Assembly: GCF_040149665.1 (NCBI RefSeq)
Contig: NZ_JBEFLP010000001.1
Span: 1,364,001 to 1,428,000, forward strand
Length of the DNA: 64,000 nt
Direction of reading: 5' to 3'
Source: Sulfitobacter sp. HNIBRBA3233
Lineage (GTDB): Bacteria; Pseudomonadota; Alphaproteobacteria; Rhodobacterales; Rhodobacteraceae
The notes beneath the pieces were generated by a model. That model was not told where the DNA came from. It saw only the letters and a program-made list of their open reading frames with translations, and did no database searches. Shown here piece after piece: positions 10,601-17,512 of the stretch (its first letter is position 1; the number at the start of each line of letters is the position of its first letter). The translations under genes and the position numbers were made by a program.

Positions 10601-11064
10601 AGCAGGAACATGCCGACATCGTCGACCAGATCGGGGTTCGAGCAGATATTGAAATAGAAATAGCTGCCCATGCCGCAGCCCGCATAGACGCCGATCGGGC
10701 CCGGCACGGTCTCGGGCACGTGGCCGGCCTGTTCCATCGCCTCCCACGCGACTTCGAGGAACTTGCGATGCTGGGGATCGAGGATCGCCGCGTCCTTGGG
10801 CGAGAAGCCGAAGAAATCGGCGTCGAAAGTCTCGAACCCTTCGAGATCGGCGGCAGCGCGAACGTAGTTGCGCCGCGCGATGGCTTCGGGCGTTTCACCG
10901 TTCGCAAGAAGCTCCTGCTCGCTCAATTTCCGGATCGAGGAGATACCGCTGCGCAGATTTTCCCAGTAGGCGTCGAGAGACCCCGCGCCGGGCACGTTCA
11001 CGGCCATTCCGACGATGGCAATATCTTCATCCGCGCGACTGCTCTCGCGACCCGTGTTGATCAT
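4651..11064 (-). CDS. Single-module type I polyketide synthase (KS-AT-KR-DH-ACP-TE)
   Basis: The protein is 2,137 residues. KS spans about 12-440 with the catalytic set C186 (TACSTS), H322 (CHGTGT) and H362 (NIGHL). AT spans about 537-830 with GHSMGE (S635); its specificity segment reads IAAHS, which matches neither the HAFH (malonyl) nor the YASH (methylmalonyl) signature. KR has GGFGGIG at 1177-1183 with K1299, S1322/S1323 and Y1336. A DH hot-dog region follows KR rather than preceding it: H1419 lies in an HxxxxGxxxxPG motif and D1586 in HPGLLD. ACP carries LGGHSL (S1797). TE has GYSGG (S1940) and a late H2100 (PGDHVSMV). No enoylreductase or methyltransferase is visible. It is the first gene of the minus-strand operon, and the C-terminal TE implies that product release happens on this protein. 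The start ATG is followed directly by the KS. Confidence 0.93.
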   Translation of the reverse strand: MINTGRESSRADEDIAIVGMAVNVPGAGSLDAYWENLRSGISSIRKLSEQELLANGETPEAIARRNYVRAAADLEGFETFDADFFGFSPKDAAILDPQHRKFLEVAWEAMEQAGHVPETVPGPIGVYAGCGMGSYFYFNICSNPDLVDDVGMFLLRHTGNDKDFLSTRVSHVFDLKGPSVNLQTACSTSLVAIHYAAAALRAGEVDMALAGGVTIELPQGRGYLFKENEILSPDGECHAFDHRAQGTVFGSGAGCVALKRLSDAQADGDHIWAVIKGSAINNDGAAKAGYLAPSVDGQAQAIGLALAAAEVSADQIELVECHGTGTYLGDPIEVAALTEAYRKQTDRTGFCRIGSVKTNIGHLDTAAGVAGLVKAGLALHHEAMPPSLGFEAPNPAIAFDGSPFRVNDRLSPWPRRDTPRHAAINALGVGGTNAHMILAEAPKRAASEESDFPFHPLVISGRSKAALDANTAALAAYLRANPDVDLADVAYTLKQGRRGFARRRVVVAETALEAADLLEAGDTRRVFTHDVLGDDPEVVFMFPGGGAQYPGMARDLYETEPVFADAMDRGLDHLAPQLEYDIRALWLPEEADAPAAAEKLKTPSVQLPLIAITEYALAQLWMSWGVQPAAMVGHSMGENVAACLAGVMRFEDLIDLVLLRGLLFDSVPAGGMLSVPVSRAAIEPYLAEDLDIASVNGPELTAVSGPDAALTALAARLAADGIDSQRIAIDIAAHSRMLDPILAEYRGFLAALDLKAPQMPFWSNRTGERITSEQATDPDYWVEQLRHTVHFADCIDSLSRDSARVFLEVGPGKALSSLAQMSPTVKPAQVLSTLRHPDQSIADDVYFMGIIGRLWACGVEADWAQIWGEARRNRVVLPTYRFQRSAYFIEPSVSVAEAPKTALARIDDIADWGMVPAWRPAYADVDADLEAAMQSVAGQNWLVFADADGLADPVIARLRAAGARLSTVHAGDGYADLGEGRYTLAPEQGGDGYVALLGALAARGALPERIAHFWLVTQSQDFRPGSNFFERNVEQGFLSLLWLGKALADLDDMPECHLTVLTNGAARVGDEGLARPEKTMISGPLGVMPREIAGLTASTLDLVLPEPPVQRGFFARSEPVSLEPLVAPVLEELLAAPSSDKAALRGAKRYVERLGSRRLGTVETPVFERGGTYLITGGFGGIGRTVAADLLARFDARVVLLSRTPIPAREAWTDILQNRPASDPTARRIRAIERLESIGKGRVDVRTADVINVAQMRRVIDGLQSEGRINGVIHAAGALDDQPLLAKTQEQVDAVLAPKVLGLRVLEQLLPDGAVDLMVLFSSTSTAVRAAGQVDYVAANEYFNAFAKARQGGQTRVTAVNWGVWSDVGMAAEAVGAANVDVLPPRQISAPLLQTQQSLEGETRFAATLTSRDWVLDQHRMTDGLAVMPGTGMVEALAEAARGAGAGFPLALNDLYFLRPLTAPEGQDRHLRISLRRDAAGGYDAQLRSDCTLGGKAGWQIHAEARIAQGAQAAPGPVDLDAIRARLGPVERSDDRLTTPQEAHLAFGPQWHVLRARQFGDAEGLAHLRLDGAADDGHVLHPGLLDLATGWAVALARDYDAKDLWVPVSYGEIVVYAPLESEIFSHVRLCGSTGEARFDVTITDTDGRVLAEVRDFAMTRLSGGFSAQAAPLTAAEVLFDEAGDDLDRPRSEAEERLAYTVAQGITAREGPQALERAIAVGAPQIFVSSLPLEGLIAQANQPPRVAQAGQGFERSDLEGFVAPRNAVEEKLAAMWSQLLGVSPVGVEDSFFDLGGHSLIAVRLFAAVKREFGVEFPLSILFEAPTIAQIAARIGTGDAAQTTDGAKDETTGTFEHLVALNAVDPGRAPPMFIVAGMFGNVLNLRHLALQFGGDRAVYGVQARGLVGSRAPHTTVADAAADYLKEIKRVQPEGPYLLSGYSGGGITAYEMAQQLHRAGERVGVLALLDTPLPVRPALTRRDKAIIKLAELRSKGPRYLAEWARNRIAWEREKRAGAGTPQGTAPGAEFNNLKVQEAFLGAVGAYETPQWDGPMTLFRPPLDLHWKVSAGAWVSSEREYVLEDNDWRKHAPNLQVVEVPGDHVSMVLSPNVVVLGAELREIIAEALAGEEGVPQATAAE

Positions 11065-11349
11065 GCTGTATCACCCCGTCGTCCACAATTGCTCAGACTG
11101 GAGCCCCCATCGTTACCTACCAAACAAGCGGCTGTTTCCCTACAGTTTTCCGCAACCCGGAAACCAGGAACAGCCCGCTACACCCTTTATTTCATTGACA
11201 CATCATTCATTTTCAAGGGCTGTCCTGCGACCACAGTAGCACAACAGTCCCACGCATCCACGTTCATTGGCGCCGCATTGATTACAATCCTGCCATATTT
11301 TCCAGAATCGACCCATTCTGCGGACCGCGCCGCAGCCCGGTGCAGACGG
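11065..11349 (-). promoter_or_regulatory. Upstream region of the PKS operon with an inverted repeat
   Basis: This is a 285-bp non-coding stretch between the PKS start and the stop of the O-antigen-type membrane protein gene. It is visibly less GC-rich than the flanking genes. An inverted repeat TTTCCG-CAACC-CGGAAA lies at 11147-11163, about 85-100 bp upstream of the PKS start codon, a reasonable place for an operator. I could not identify a convincing -35/-10 pair, so the promoter itself is only inferred to lie here because the operon begins here. Confidence 0.4.
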
Positions 11350-12807
11350 CTACAGCAGCGTGCGCTGGCTCAGCTTGCGGGGCGCGCCGATGACAGGATC
11401 GGCGGAAAAAGCGTATTTGCGGGTCCGCACCGGTCGCGGGCTCAGACGTTCCACATGGCCCAGAATCGCCCCCGCCACCAGCCAGATGAAAGGCGTCAGC
11501 GTGGCATTGAGCAGCATATCCGTCATTGTCACACCCAGAACCAGCGACACCGCGCCGATGTAGGGCGAAACCGCCGCCTTGCGGTCGCGCAGCATGCGCC
11601 AGGTCAGCAGCAAAAGAGGCAGGGCAAGCAATCCGAACTCGGCCAGATATCCCAACCAGCCGAAGGTCCCGAAAACGATAATCCAGCGCCCGTCGGGGAT
11701 CGTCATGATCTCGCCGGTTTCGGAATCGCGCACGAGGCTACGGCCCCATCCCGACCATCCGAAGGCCGGTTTTTCCGCCGCGCGCTCAAGCAATTGCGCC
11801 TCGTTGTTGAACCTGTATTCCAGCGATTCCGCCCGCGCGGGATTAAGCTGCTGCACCTCGGCCACGATCTCGTCCGTGGGGATCACGCCAAAGTTGCGCA
11901 GCATCGGGTAGGTCACCGCGACGATGGCCATGGCCGTCGCCAGATAGATCATCCAGCGGCGCGGGAAAAATAGGACGACGGGCAGCAGGACCAAACCATA
12001 GGCAATGGACGCGGCACTTTTGCACAACAGCAGGAACACCAGCATGAATACCGTCACCAGCACCAACTTCCACCGGTCTATCGCAGGCGCAAGACGTGTC
12101 AGCGCCGCCGAAGCGATAAGCGCGGTGCATACGAAGATCGCCAGCCACAGACCGTGGGGCAGAAACACGATGGGGCGAAAGCCGCCCGCGCGCATGGTCT
12201 GTTCAAAGCTGTGCTGGAAAAACCCGTAGACCAGAATGTTCGTCTGCGGTGACACCATGATCTCGAAGAAGGAGGGCACCGAATAGAACAGCGCCCCCGC
12301 CACCAGCGCCACGAGCAATTCGCGCAATCCTGTCTCGCTGCTCAGGAACTGTCGCGCGATCAGGAAGGGCACGACCGTCAGCGTCTGTGCGATCAGGACC
12401 GACCCGATGTCGCGCACCGACTGGCCCGGCAAAGCGTCGACCAGAAATAGGATCGGATCGGCGTCGCGCAATACCTCGAACAGGATGGGTTCGCGGTTGG
12501 TCAGCACCGTTGGCACCGCGCAGAGCACCAGCAAAAGCACCAGAATCCGCGCAAGCCAGCTTTCGGGGACCAGCCTGACCCGATGCGCAGTGGCAAACAG
12601 CAGGATCGCCAGAACGCTGATGTTGGGGATCGACACCTTGTCCAGCGCGGGCACCAGCGGCAGATTGAATTCCGCAAGCGGTGGCAAAAGCAGATACCCG
12701 CCGAGGATCGACCAGATGATCGCCCGCTCGACGCGAAGGTTGCGGAACAGCACAAGGCAGACCGCAGGCCAGATCGCCAGCATCAGATATGCAATCGCGT
12801 TGGGCAT
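11350..12807 (-). CDS. O-antigen ligase/polymerase-like polytopic membrane protein
   Basis: This 485-residue protein consists almost entirely of hydrophobic segments (about 11-12 predicted helices), for example starting MPNAIAYLMLAIWPAVCLVL. A longer soluble loop at about 330-390 contains FNNEAQLLERAAEKPAFGWSG. A large periplasmic loop with a PxxGWG-like element between late helices is typical of the Wzy/WaaL/RfaL superfamily. It is transcribed toward the PKS operon but separated from it by 285 bp. With the WecG-type gene on the opposite strand and two further glycosyltransferases, it suggests export or polymerisation of a surface polysaccharide. The exact role (ligase or polymerase) cannot be decided from sequence alone. 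Confidence 0.75.
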   Translation of the reverse strand: MPNAIAYLMLAIWPAVCLVLFRNLRVERAIIWSILGGYLLLPPLAEFNLPLVPALDKVSIPNISVLAILLFATAHRVRLVPESWLARILVLLLVLCAVPTVLTNREPILFEVLRDADPILFLVDALPGQSVRDIGSVLIAQTLTVVPFLIARQFLSSETGLRELLVALVAGALFYSVPSFFEIMVSPQTNILVYGFFQHSFEQTMRAGGFRPIVFLPHGLWLAIFVCTALIASAALTRLAPAIDRWKLVLVTVFMLVFLLLCKSAASIAYGLVLLPVVLFFPRRWMIYLATAMAIVAVTYPMLRNFGVIPTDEIVAEVQQLNPARAESLEYRFNNEAQLLERAAEKPAFGWSGWGRSLVRDSETGEIMTIPDGRWIIVFGTFGWLGYLAEFGLLALPLLLLTWRMLRDRKAAVSPYIGAVSLVLGVTMTDMLLNATLTPFIWLVAGAILGHVERLSPRPVRTRKYAFSADPVIGAPRKLSQRTLL

Positions 12808-12972
12808 CGTTTTCCTGTGACGGCGTGAGTTCCTTCAAATACACTCTTGGCCGGTTCAAGTCATCAGGCTAGTTTCCCCCAAACGCAGACGCGCGCCGCC
12901 CAAAGAGAACCCGCAAACATCAGATATGATTGAACTTTTATCCAATTCAACACCCTGCGGCGGGGCCTTTCT

Positions 12973-13743
12973 GTGGCATCCGTGCACGGTGCGGCGGTGA
13001 AATTCGGACAGGGCCGTTCAGCGGTCGAGGTCAATATCGCGTCAGCCACGCGATTGTTTCAGGTGATCCGCGACCGCTTTGCCCGGAAAGAGGGATTCGC
13101 GCTGGCCACGCTGAACCTAGATCACCTCACAAAACTGCCTGTCGATCAGGCCTTTGCCGACGCCTACCGCGCCCACGATCTGGTGGTGGCCGACGGGCGG
13201 CCGGTTGTCTGGCTGTCGCGGCTGGCGCGCCGCCCTGTGGCGTTGATGCCGGGGTCCGATCTGGTCATCCCGCTGTGCAATACCGCCGCCGAGATGGATG
13301 TGCCTGTCGCGCTGATCGGAAGCACGCAGGATGCGCTGGAGGGCGCGCAGGCGGCATTGCAGCAGTCCGTGCCGGGGCTGGTGGTGTCCTATATCCACGC
13401 GCCCGCCTTCGGCTTCGATCCCGTGTCGGACGCGGCGGGCGCGATCTGCGATGCGCTCGACGCCAGCGGTGCGCGGTTGTGCTTCATCGCACTTGGCGCC
13501 CCGAAACAGGAGATATTCGCAGCCTTCGCACGCGGTCGCTGCCCGCAGGTCGGCTTCGCTTCCGTGGGGGCCGGGCTGGATTTTCTGTCCGGTCATCAGG
13601 TGCGCGCACCGCGGATCATGCGTGCGGTTTCGCTGGAGTGGTTTTGGCGCGCCTTGCAAAGCCCGCGCCGCATGGTGCCGCGCTACGCAAGATGTTTCGC
13701 GATCCTGCCGCGCCTGACAGTACAGGCGCTGCGGCAGCGCTGA
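12973..13743 (+). CDS. WecG/TagA/CpsF family glycosyltransferase (GT26)
   Basis: This is a protein of up to 256 residues with family hallmarks. LATLNLDHLTKL and LVVADGRPVVWLSRL are near the N-terminus, followed by ALIGSTQDALEGAQAAL and FIALGAPKQEIF, which matches the family's conserved G-x-PKQE segment. Members transfer N-acetylmannosaminuronic acid, N-acetylmannosamine or glucose to undecaprenyl-linked intermediates at the cytoplasmic face of the membrane. The longest start is GTG at 12973. A second GTG at 12997 would begin at the conserved KFGQGRSAVEVNI segment and may be the true start; neither has a strong ribosome-binding site. The gene is divergent from the O-antigen-type protein and its stop abuts that of the downstream convergent GT2 gene. 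Confidence 0.88.
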   Translation: MASVHGAAVKFGQGRSAVEVNIASATRLFQVIRDRFARKEGFALATLNLDHLTKLPVDQAFADAYRAHDLVVADGRPVVWLSRLARRPVALMPGSDLVIPLCNTAAEMDVPVALIGSTQDALEGAQAALQQSVPGLVVSYIHAPAFGFDPVSDAAGAICDALDASGARLCFIALGAPKQEIFAAFARGRCPQVGFASVGAGLDFLSGHQVRAPRIMRAVSLEWFWRALQSPRRMVPRYARCFAILPRLTVQALRQR

Positions 13744-14685
13744 TCACTTGTATTCGATGATCCCGCGCCGCCTGTTCCGCATCTGATCGGTAAGATAGCC
13801 CAGCGCGCCGCGCGCCTCGGCAAACTTGCCCAGAACGGTGAAAAAGGCCCACGCCCAGCCGCCGTGCCGTGCAAGGCGCAAGACCTGAACCGGATAGACC
13901 AGCAGCCCCAGCAACGCGACCGGACCAGCCACAAGCACGGCACCAGCGATGACGAGCGGCACGCCCGCCCCCCAGACAAGCGCCCTGCGCCTTTCGCGCA
14001 CCCAGTGCCGTTCGGGCGCTGCACCATGAAGCGCTGCCCCTTCGGCAAAGGCGTAGCCCGCGCGCACCGTCCGGCGCCACCACTGGCCGAATTTCGTGAC
14101 CTGCGCATCATGCGCCGTCATTTCCGCATCGAGCCGCCAGATGCCCCACCCCGCCTGACGCAGCCTAACGCACAGTTCCGGCTCCTCCCCCGCGATCAGG
14201 CTTTCGCGGTAGCCGCCGACACCGCGCAACGGCGCAACCCGCATCAGCGCGTCCCCACCGCAGGCCTTTGCGGCGCCTGGGGGCGTATCCCATTCGCGGT
14301 CGATCAGCCGGTTGTAGACGGAGGCATCCGGCGCGATCTCGCGCCGGCGTCCGCAGACGACCGCCACCTCGGGATGCCCCTGAAGGAACTGCCGCGCCGT
14401 GGCGATCCAGCCTGCGTCGAGCACACAGTCCCCGTCCAGAAATTGCACCAGATCGGTGCTGTCCGGCAGTGCGGACAGACCCGCGTTTCGCGCCCGCGCC
14501 GCGGTAAAGGGCTGGGTCATGTCCAGCTCAACCACGGTCGCGCCAAGCCGCCTGGCCGCTGCGACCGACCCGTCGGTCGATCCGCTGTCGACGTAGATCA
14601 CGGGCGACAGGCCGCGCAGGCTTTGCAGGCAGGCAATCAGCCGTGCGCCTTCGTTGCGGCCGATCACCACCGCTGCAACGCTCAT
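13744..14685 (-). CDS. Glycosyltransferase family 2
   Basis: This 313-residue GT2 begins MSVAAVVIGRNEG, followed by VIYVDSGSTDGS and VQFLDGDCVLD, which supply the nucleotide-sugar and metal-binding aspartates. GGDALMRVAPLRGVGGY and AGEEPELCVRLRQAGW form the acceptor-side region. After about residue 215 there are hydrophobic stretches (ALVWGAGVPLVIAGAVLVAG), suggesting one or two membrane segments. The start overlaps the stop of the upstream glycosyltransferase (ATGA at 14682-14685), so the two are co-translated. It probably contributes to the same surface glycan as its neighbours; sugar specificity is unknown. Confidence 0.88.
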   Translation of the reverse strand: MSVAAVVIGRNEGARLIACLQSLRGLSPVIYVDSGSTDGSVAAARRLGATVVELDMTQPFTAARARNAGLSALPDSTDLVQFLDGDCVLDAGWIATARQFLQGHPEVAVVCGRRREIAPDASVYNRLIDREWDTPPGAAKACGGDALMRVAPLRGVGGYRESLIAGEEPELCVRLRQAGWGIWRLDAEMTAHDAQVTKFGQWWRRTVRAGYAFAEGAALHGAAPERHWVRERRRALVWGAGVPLVIAGAVLVAGPVALLGLLVYPVQVLRLARHGGWAWAFFTVLGKFAEARGALGYLTDQMRNRRRGIIEYK

Positions 14686-15716
14686 TGCGACACTTGGGCG
14701 ATGTGGCGGGTAAAGCTGTCCGAGCGGACCAGAAACCCGCCCTCGTAAAGCGCGTCGATGCCTGTCCAGCGCGCCGCGCTGTCGGCATATAGCGACACAT
14801 CGGGTGTCTCCTCCAGCACGGCAAGGCGCGCGCGGTCCTCGCCATGGGCAAGGCCGGCGGCCTGTGCGCGATCGCGCGCGGCGCTGTTGCCCGCGAACTT
14901 GTAGTGCCGGATCACCGCGCTGAAATCAGCGAGCTTCACCCCCTGTGACAGATGCGGATGCGGCGCGGGCCGGACCTGCGGCCCGTTGAAGATCAGCGGG
15001 TGTTTGGTCAGGCAGCACGCCTCTGCGAACACCCGCCCGCGCACCCCGCCAAAGTAGAACTGCAAGGACGCCGACGGCACGGTATTGTCGCGCAACAGCG
15101 CTTCGAAGGGGATATCCGGACTGTGATAATCGAAGCGGTCGATCGTCGTGGTGTCGTAGAACCGGAACCGTTCCAGCGATTGCGCAAAGTCGAGGTGCGC
15201 CGTTTCGGACAGCGGCGCGTCGGGAAACATCTCGAGCATTTGCGCCATCAGGGCGGTGTCGCCCCGGCCCTCGAGATAGCCGATCAGGCCGGACAGGCCG
15301 ATCCGGTCACGCCCCTCGAAATCGAACTGCTCGTCCATATCGACATAAAGACACCACCGGTCCGCCCCGTAGGTCTGCGCGGGATAGGCGCGCATCAGAT
15401 CCTCGAACTGCGCCAGTGGCAGCGCCACGCGGTCGATCACCGTCCCCGGCTCCCGCGCGATCCGCGCACAGGTGCCGTCGGTTGATCCGTTGTCGACAAA
15501 AGCAAAGGATTTGATCCCCAGCCGCCGGTAATAGTCGAAAAATGCGTCCAGATGGTACATGCCGTTCCGCACGAGCACGATGGCCAGCACGTCACCTGAG
15601 CCAACATCGGATGGATCGCCGTGCACATGTTCCAGCGCACGCGCAAAGCGGCGTCTTCGCTTCCGCTCGGAGATCCGGCGGCGCAGCCGGGTAAGAAGAG
15701 AGGGCCGATTGCTCAT
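14682..15716 (-). CDS. Glycosyltransferase family 2-type protein (Glyco_tranf_2_4)
   Basis: The protein is 344 residues with a basic N-terminus (RLRRRISERKRRRRF). The segments VLAIVLVRNGMYHLDAFFDYY, FVDNGSTDGTC and CLYVDMDEQF are characteristic of the glycosyl transferase family PF13704 often found in polysaccharide loci of Rhodobacteraceae. The D-x-D-like element (VDMDEQ) and several conserved histidines in the C-terminal half (ACCLTKHPLIFNG, VIRHYKFAGN) support a functional enzyme. It is the first gene of a two-gene unit with the downstream GT2 (ATGA overlap). A 94-bp gap separates it from the diguanylate cyclase gene upstream of it in the window's minus strand order. Confidence 0.8.
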   Translation of the reverse strand: MSNRPSLLTRLRRRISERKRRRRFARALEHVHGDPSDVGSGDVLAIVLVRNGMYHLDAFFDYYRRLGIKSFAFVDNGSTDGTCARIAREPGTVIDRVALPLAQFEDLMRAYPAQTYGADRWCLYVDMDEQFDFEGRDRIGLSGLIGYLEGRGDTALMAQMLEMFPDAPLSETAHLDFAQSLERFRFYDTTTIDRFDYHSPDIPFEALLRDNTVPSASLQFYFGGVRGRVFAEACCLTKHPLIFNGPQVRPAPHPHLSQGVKLADFSAVIRHYKFAGNSAARDRAQAAGLAHGEDRARLAVLEETPDVSLYADSAARWTGIDALYEGGFLVRSDSFTRHIAQVSQ

Positions 15717-15810
15717 CCCTTCGGCATTACGGAATTCCGCCGAACCGGTCCAGTGCGGGCAGCGCGGGAGAAGGATTTCCGCAGCACAGGATGTATTTGG
15801 GTCGCAGGCC

Positions 15811-16842
15811 CTAGTGGCGCTTGATGCCCGTCTCCAACGGCGGCTCGGCGATGCCTGCGCCGCGCCTCAGGTCGGGGGTGTAGAATGTCTGCTGCGCCCT
15901 GCCCTTCTTTTTGGAGGCGTAAAGCGCGATATCCGCGTCTTCCAGCACGCTCTCGCGGGTGGCGCCAAGGCTGCCCTGTATCCAGACCGTGCCAATACTG
16001 GCCGAGATTTTGCAATCGGTCCCGTTGAACGGGATCGGCCTTTCGATGCGCGCGATGATCCGCTCGCCCACGCGCTCCAGCACGTCCAGATCGCCCACGT
16101 CCGGCAGAACGACGGTGAATTCGTCACCACCGAGACGCGCCACCACATCCGTCTTGCGGGTCTCTTCCAGCATCACCTTCGCGACCTCCCGCAGCACATG
16201 GTCGCCCGCCGCATGCCCCAGCGTGTCGTTCACCGCCTTGAAGTGATCGAGATCGATATGCATCACCGCAAAGGCTCCCCTGGCGTGGATCAGGCGCTCC
16301 AGCGTCTGGTCGAGCGCGCGGCGGTTGCGCAAGCCCGTCAGCGTATCGGTAAAGGCCTGCTCCTCCGCCGCAGCCTTGGCGCCCTGCAGGCGCTCGTTCA
16401 GCTTCTGGGACGCCTCCATCGCGGCGGTTTTCGCCTCGACCAGATAGAGCATTTCGATCGCCAGATCGGTGGCCGCGAAATCGGCGTTCGTCAGCGCGTA
16501 ATCCCGCACCGCCTGAAGGATCGAGATCCCGAAAGACAGGTTCACGATATGGCGGCCATGGCCACCGCAGACCATGACCCCTTTCAGCTTGGCGGGCGGG
16601 TGGCCCTCAAGTTCCAGATGCAGCTTGTTGTGGCGCAGATTGAGCAGGCTTTTCATCGAGGTCGTGCCGCGCGGGCGCAGCACGTCGAAAGTGTCGAGAA
16701 ACGGCCGCCCCACAAGCGGCAGGTCCGGGCGCAGCTTCTGGATGGTGGGGCCTGTGTGTACGATCACGCCCTGCGCATCCAGCACCAGATGCATCGGACA
16801 CAGGATATCCAATACCCTCGTATTCGCAGCCCACGACATCAT
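15811..16842 (-). CDS. Diguanylate cyclase with H-NOX-associated (HNOBA) N-terminal domain
   Basis: This 343-residue protein probably makes cyclic di-GMP. Residues about 1-150 look like the heme-NO-binding-associated domain (VLDILCPMHLVLDAQG, then GRPFLDTFDVLRPRG). A helical signalling linker of about 40 residues follows (AAMEASQKLNERLQGAKAAA). The GGDEF domain starts with DTLTGLRNRRALD and has an intact GGDEF signature near residue 240. An RxxD inhibitory site (RKTD) lies exactly five residues before it, so product inhibition is likely. I chose the ATG at 16842 because it overlaps the stop of the H-NOX gene as ATGA; a longer frame upstream would only run through the H-NOX gene. The pairing implies that the H-NOX partner regulates the cyclase. 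Confidence 0.9.
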   Translation of the reverse strand: MMSWAANTRVLDILCPMHLVLDAQGVIVHTGPTIQKLRPDLPLVGRPFLDTFDVLRPRGTTSMKSLLNLRHNKLHLELEGHPPAKLKGVMVCGGHGRHIVNLSFGISILQAVRDYALTNADFAATDLAIEMLYLVEAKTAAMEASQKLNERLQGAKAAAEEQAFTDTLTGLRNRRALDQTLERLIHARGAFAVMHIDLDHFKAVNDTLGHAAGDHVLREVAKVMLEETRKTDVVARLGGDEFTVVLPDVGDLDVLERVGERIIARIERPIPFNGTDCKISASIGTVWIQGSLGATRESVLEDADIALYASKKKGRAQQTFYTPDLRRGAGIAEPPLETGIKRH

Positions 16843-17426
16843 GAGACACGCTTGCCCAGTTCGAAAATACGACCGTCCGCATATTCCGCCTCGACCAGCT
16901 GGATACACACGGTTTCCTGACCGGCGACCGTGCTGTCGATGTCGATCAATGCCAAGGCGCCGTAGTCGTCCGCTATGGCCCGCAGAACACCGGCCATCAG
17001 ATGCCCGAACCCCGCCACGGGGCAGGCGCAAATCAGCCTGAAGCGCCCCGCGCCATGGGCGTGCAATTCGATCGCCGGAAGATGCAGATCGGCCACCGCC
17101 ATGCGCGCGCGGTCGGGAAGGTCGTCCAGCGAATGCAGGAAATCCTCGAAGGTGACCCCGCCAAAGCGTAACAATCTGCGCACCGCCTCGGTGTTCGGGT
17201 GGGTGACCAGATAGATGCCGATATCTTCCATCAGATCGGCCCGCGATCTGTCCAGCAGCGTGGCCATCGCGTCCAGCACCTTGGGGGTCAGCGCATCATC
17301 GTAGGTCAGCATCGCTTCGAAGTCGGGCGGGCTTACCCCTGCCCGTGCCGCCGCTTCGAGCCACTTTTCGCGCCCGTAGCTATCGCGCATGAAGTTCTGG
17401 AAACTGCGGTTGATAAGCCCGTGCAT
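16839..17426 (-). CDS. H-NOX (heme-NO-binding fold) protein lacking the heme ligand
   Basis: The protein is 195 residues, the usual size for a stand-alone H-NOX, and starts MHGLINRSFQNFMRDSYG as the family does. In known H-NOX proteins a proximal histidine near residue 102-105 sits in a motif like FLxxLDxxH, and a YxSxR motif near 131-137 binds the heme propionates. Here the first motif reads FLHSLDDLP, with Pro104 in the histidine position. The second aligns to CACPV (133-137), so the Tyr, Ser and Arg are all replaced. The fold otherwise looks intact and the frame is open, so this is probably a functional but heme-free or otherwise modified sensor, not an obvious pseudogene. It is translationally coupled to the downstream HNOBA-GGDEF cyclase (ATGA). 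Confidence 0.85.
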   Translation of the reverse strand: MHGLINRSFQNFMRDSYGREKWLEAAARAGVSPPDFEAMLTYDDALTPKVLDAMATLLDRSRADLMEDIGIYLVTHPNTEAVRRLLRFGGVTFEDFLHSLDDLPDRARMAVADLHLPAIELHAHGAGRFRLICACPVAGFGHLMAGVLRAIADDYGALALIDIDSTVAGQETVCIQLVEAEYADGRIFELGKRVS

Positions 17427-17512
17427 GGTTCACCCCTACTCTCACCCACATTTCGTATGGCGCGACAGAGATTAACAGCGCCCTAAACAGGGCCGGCGCA
17501 GCGGAAAACTGG

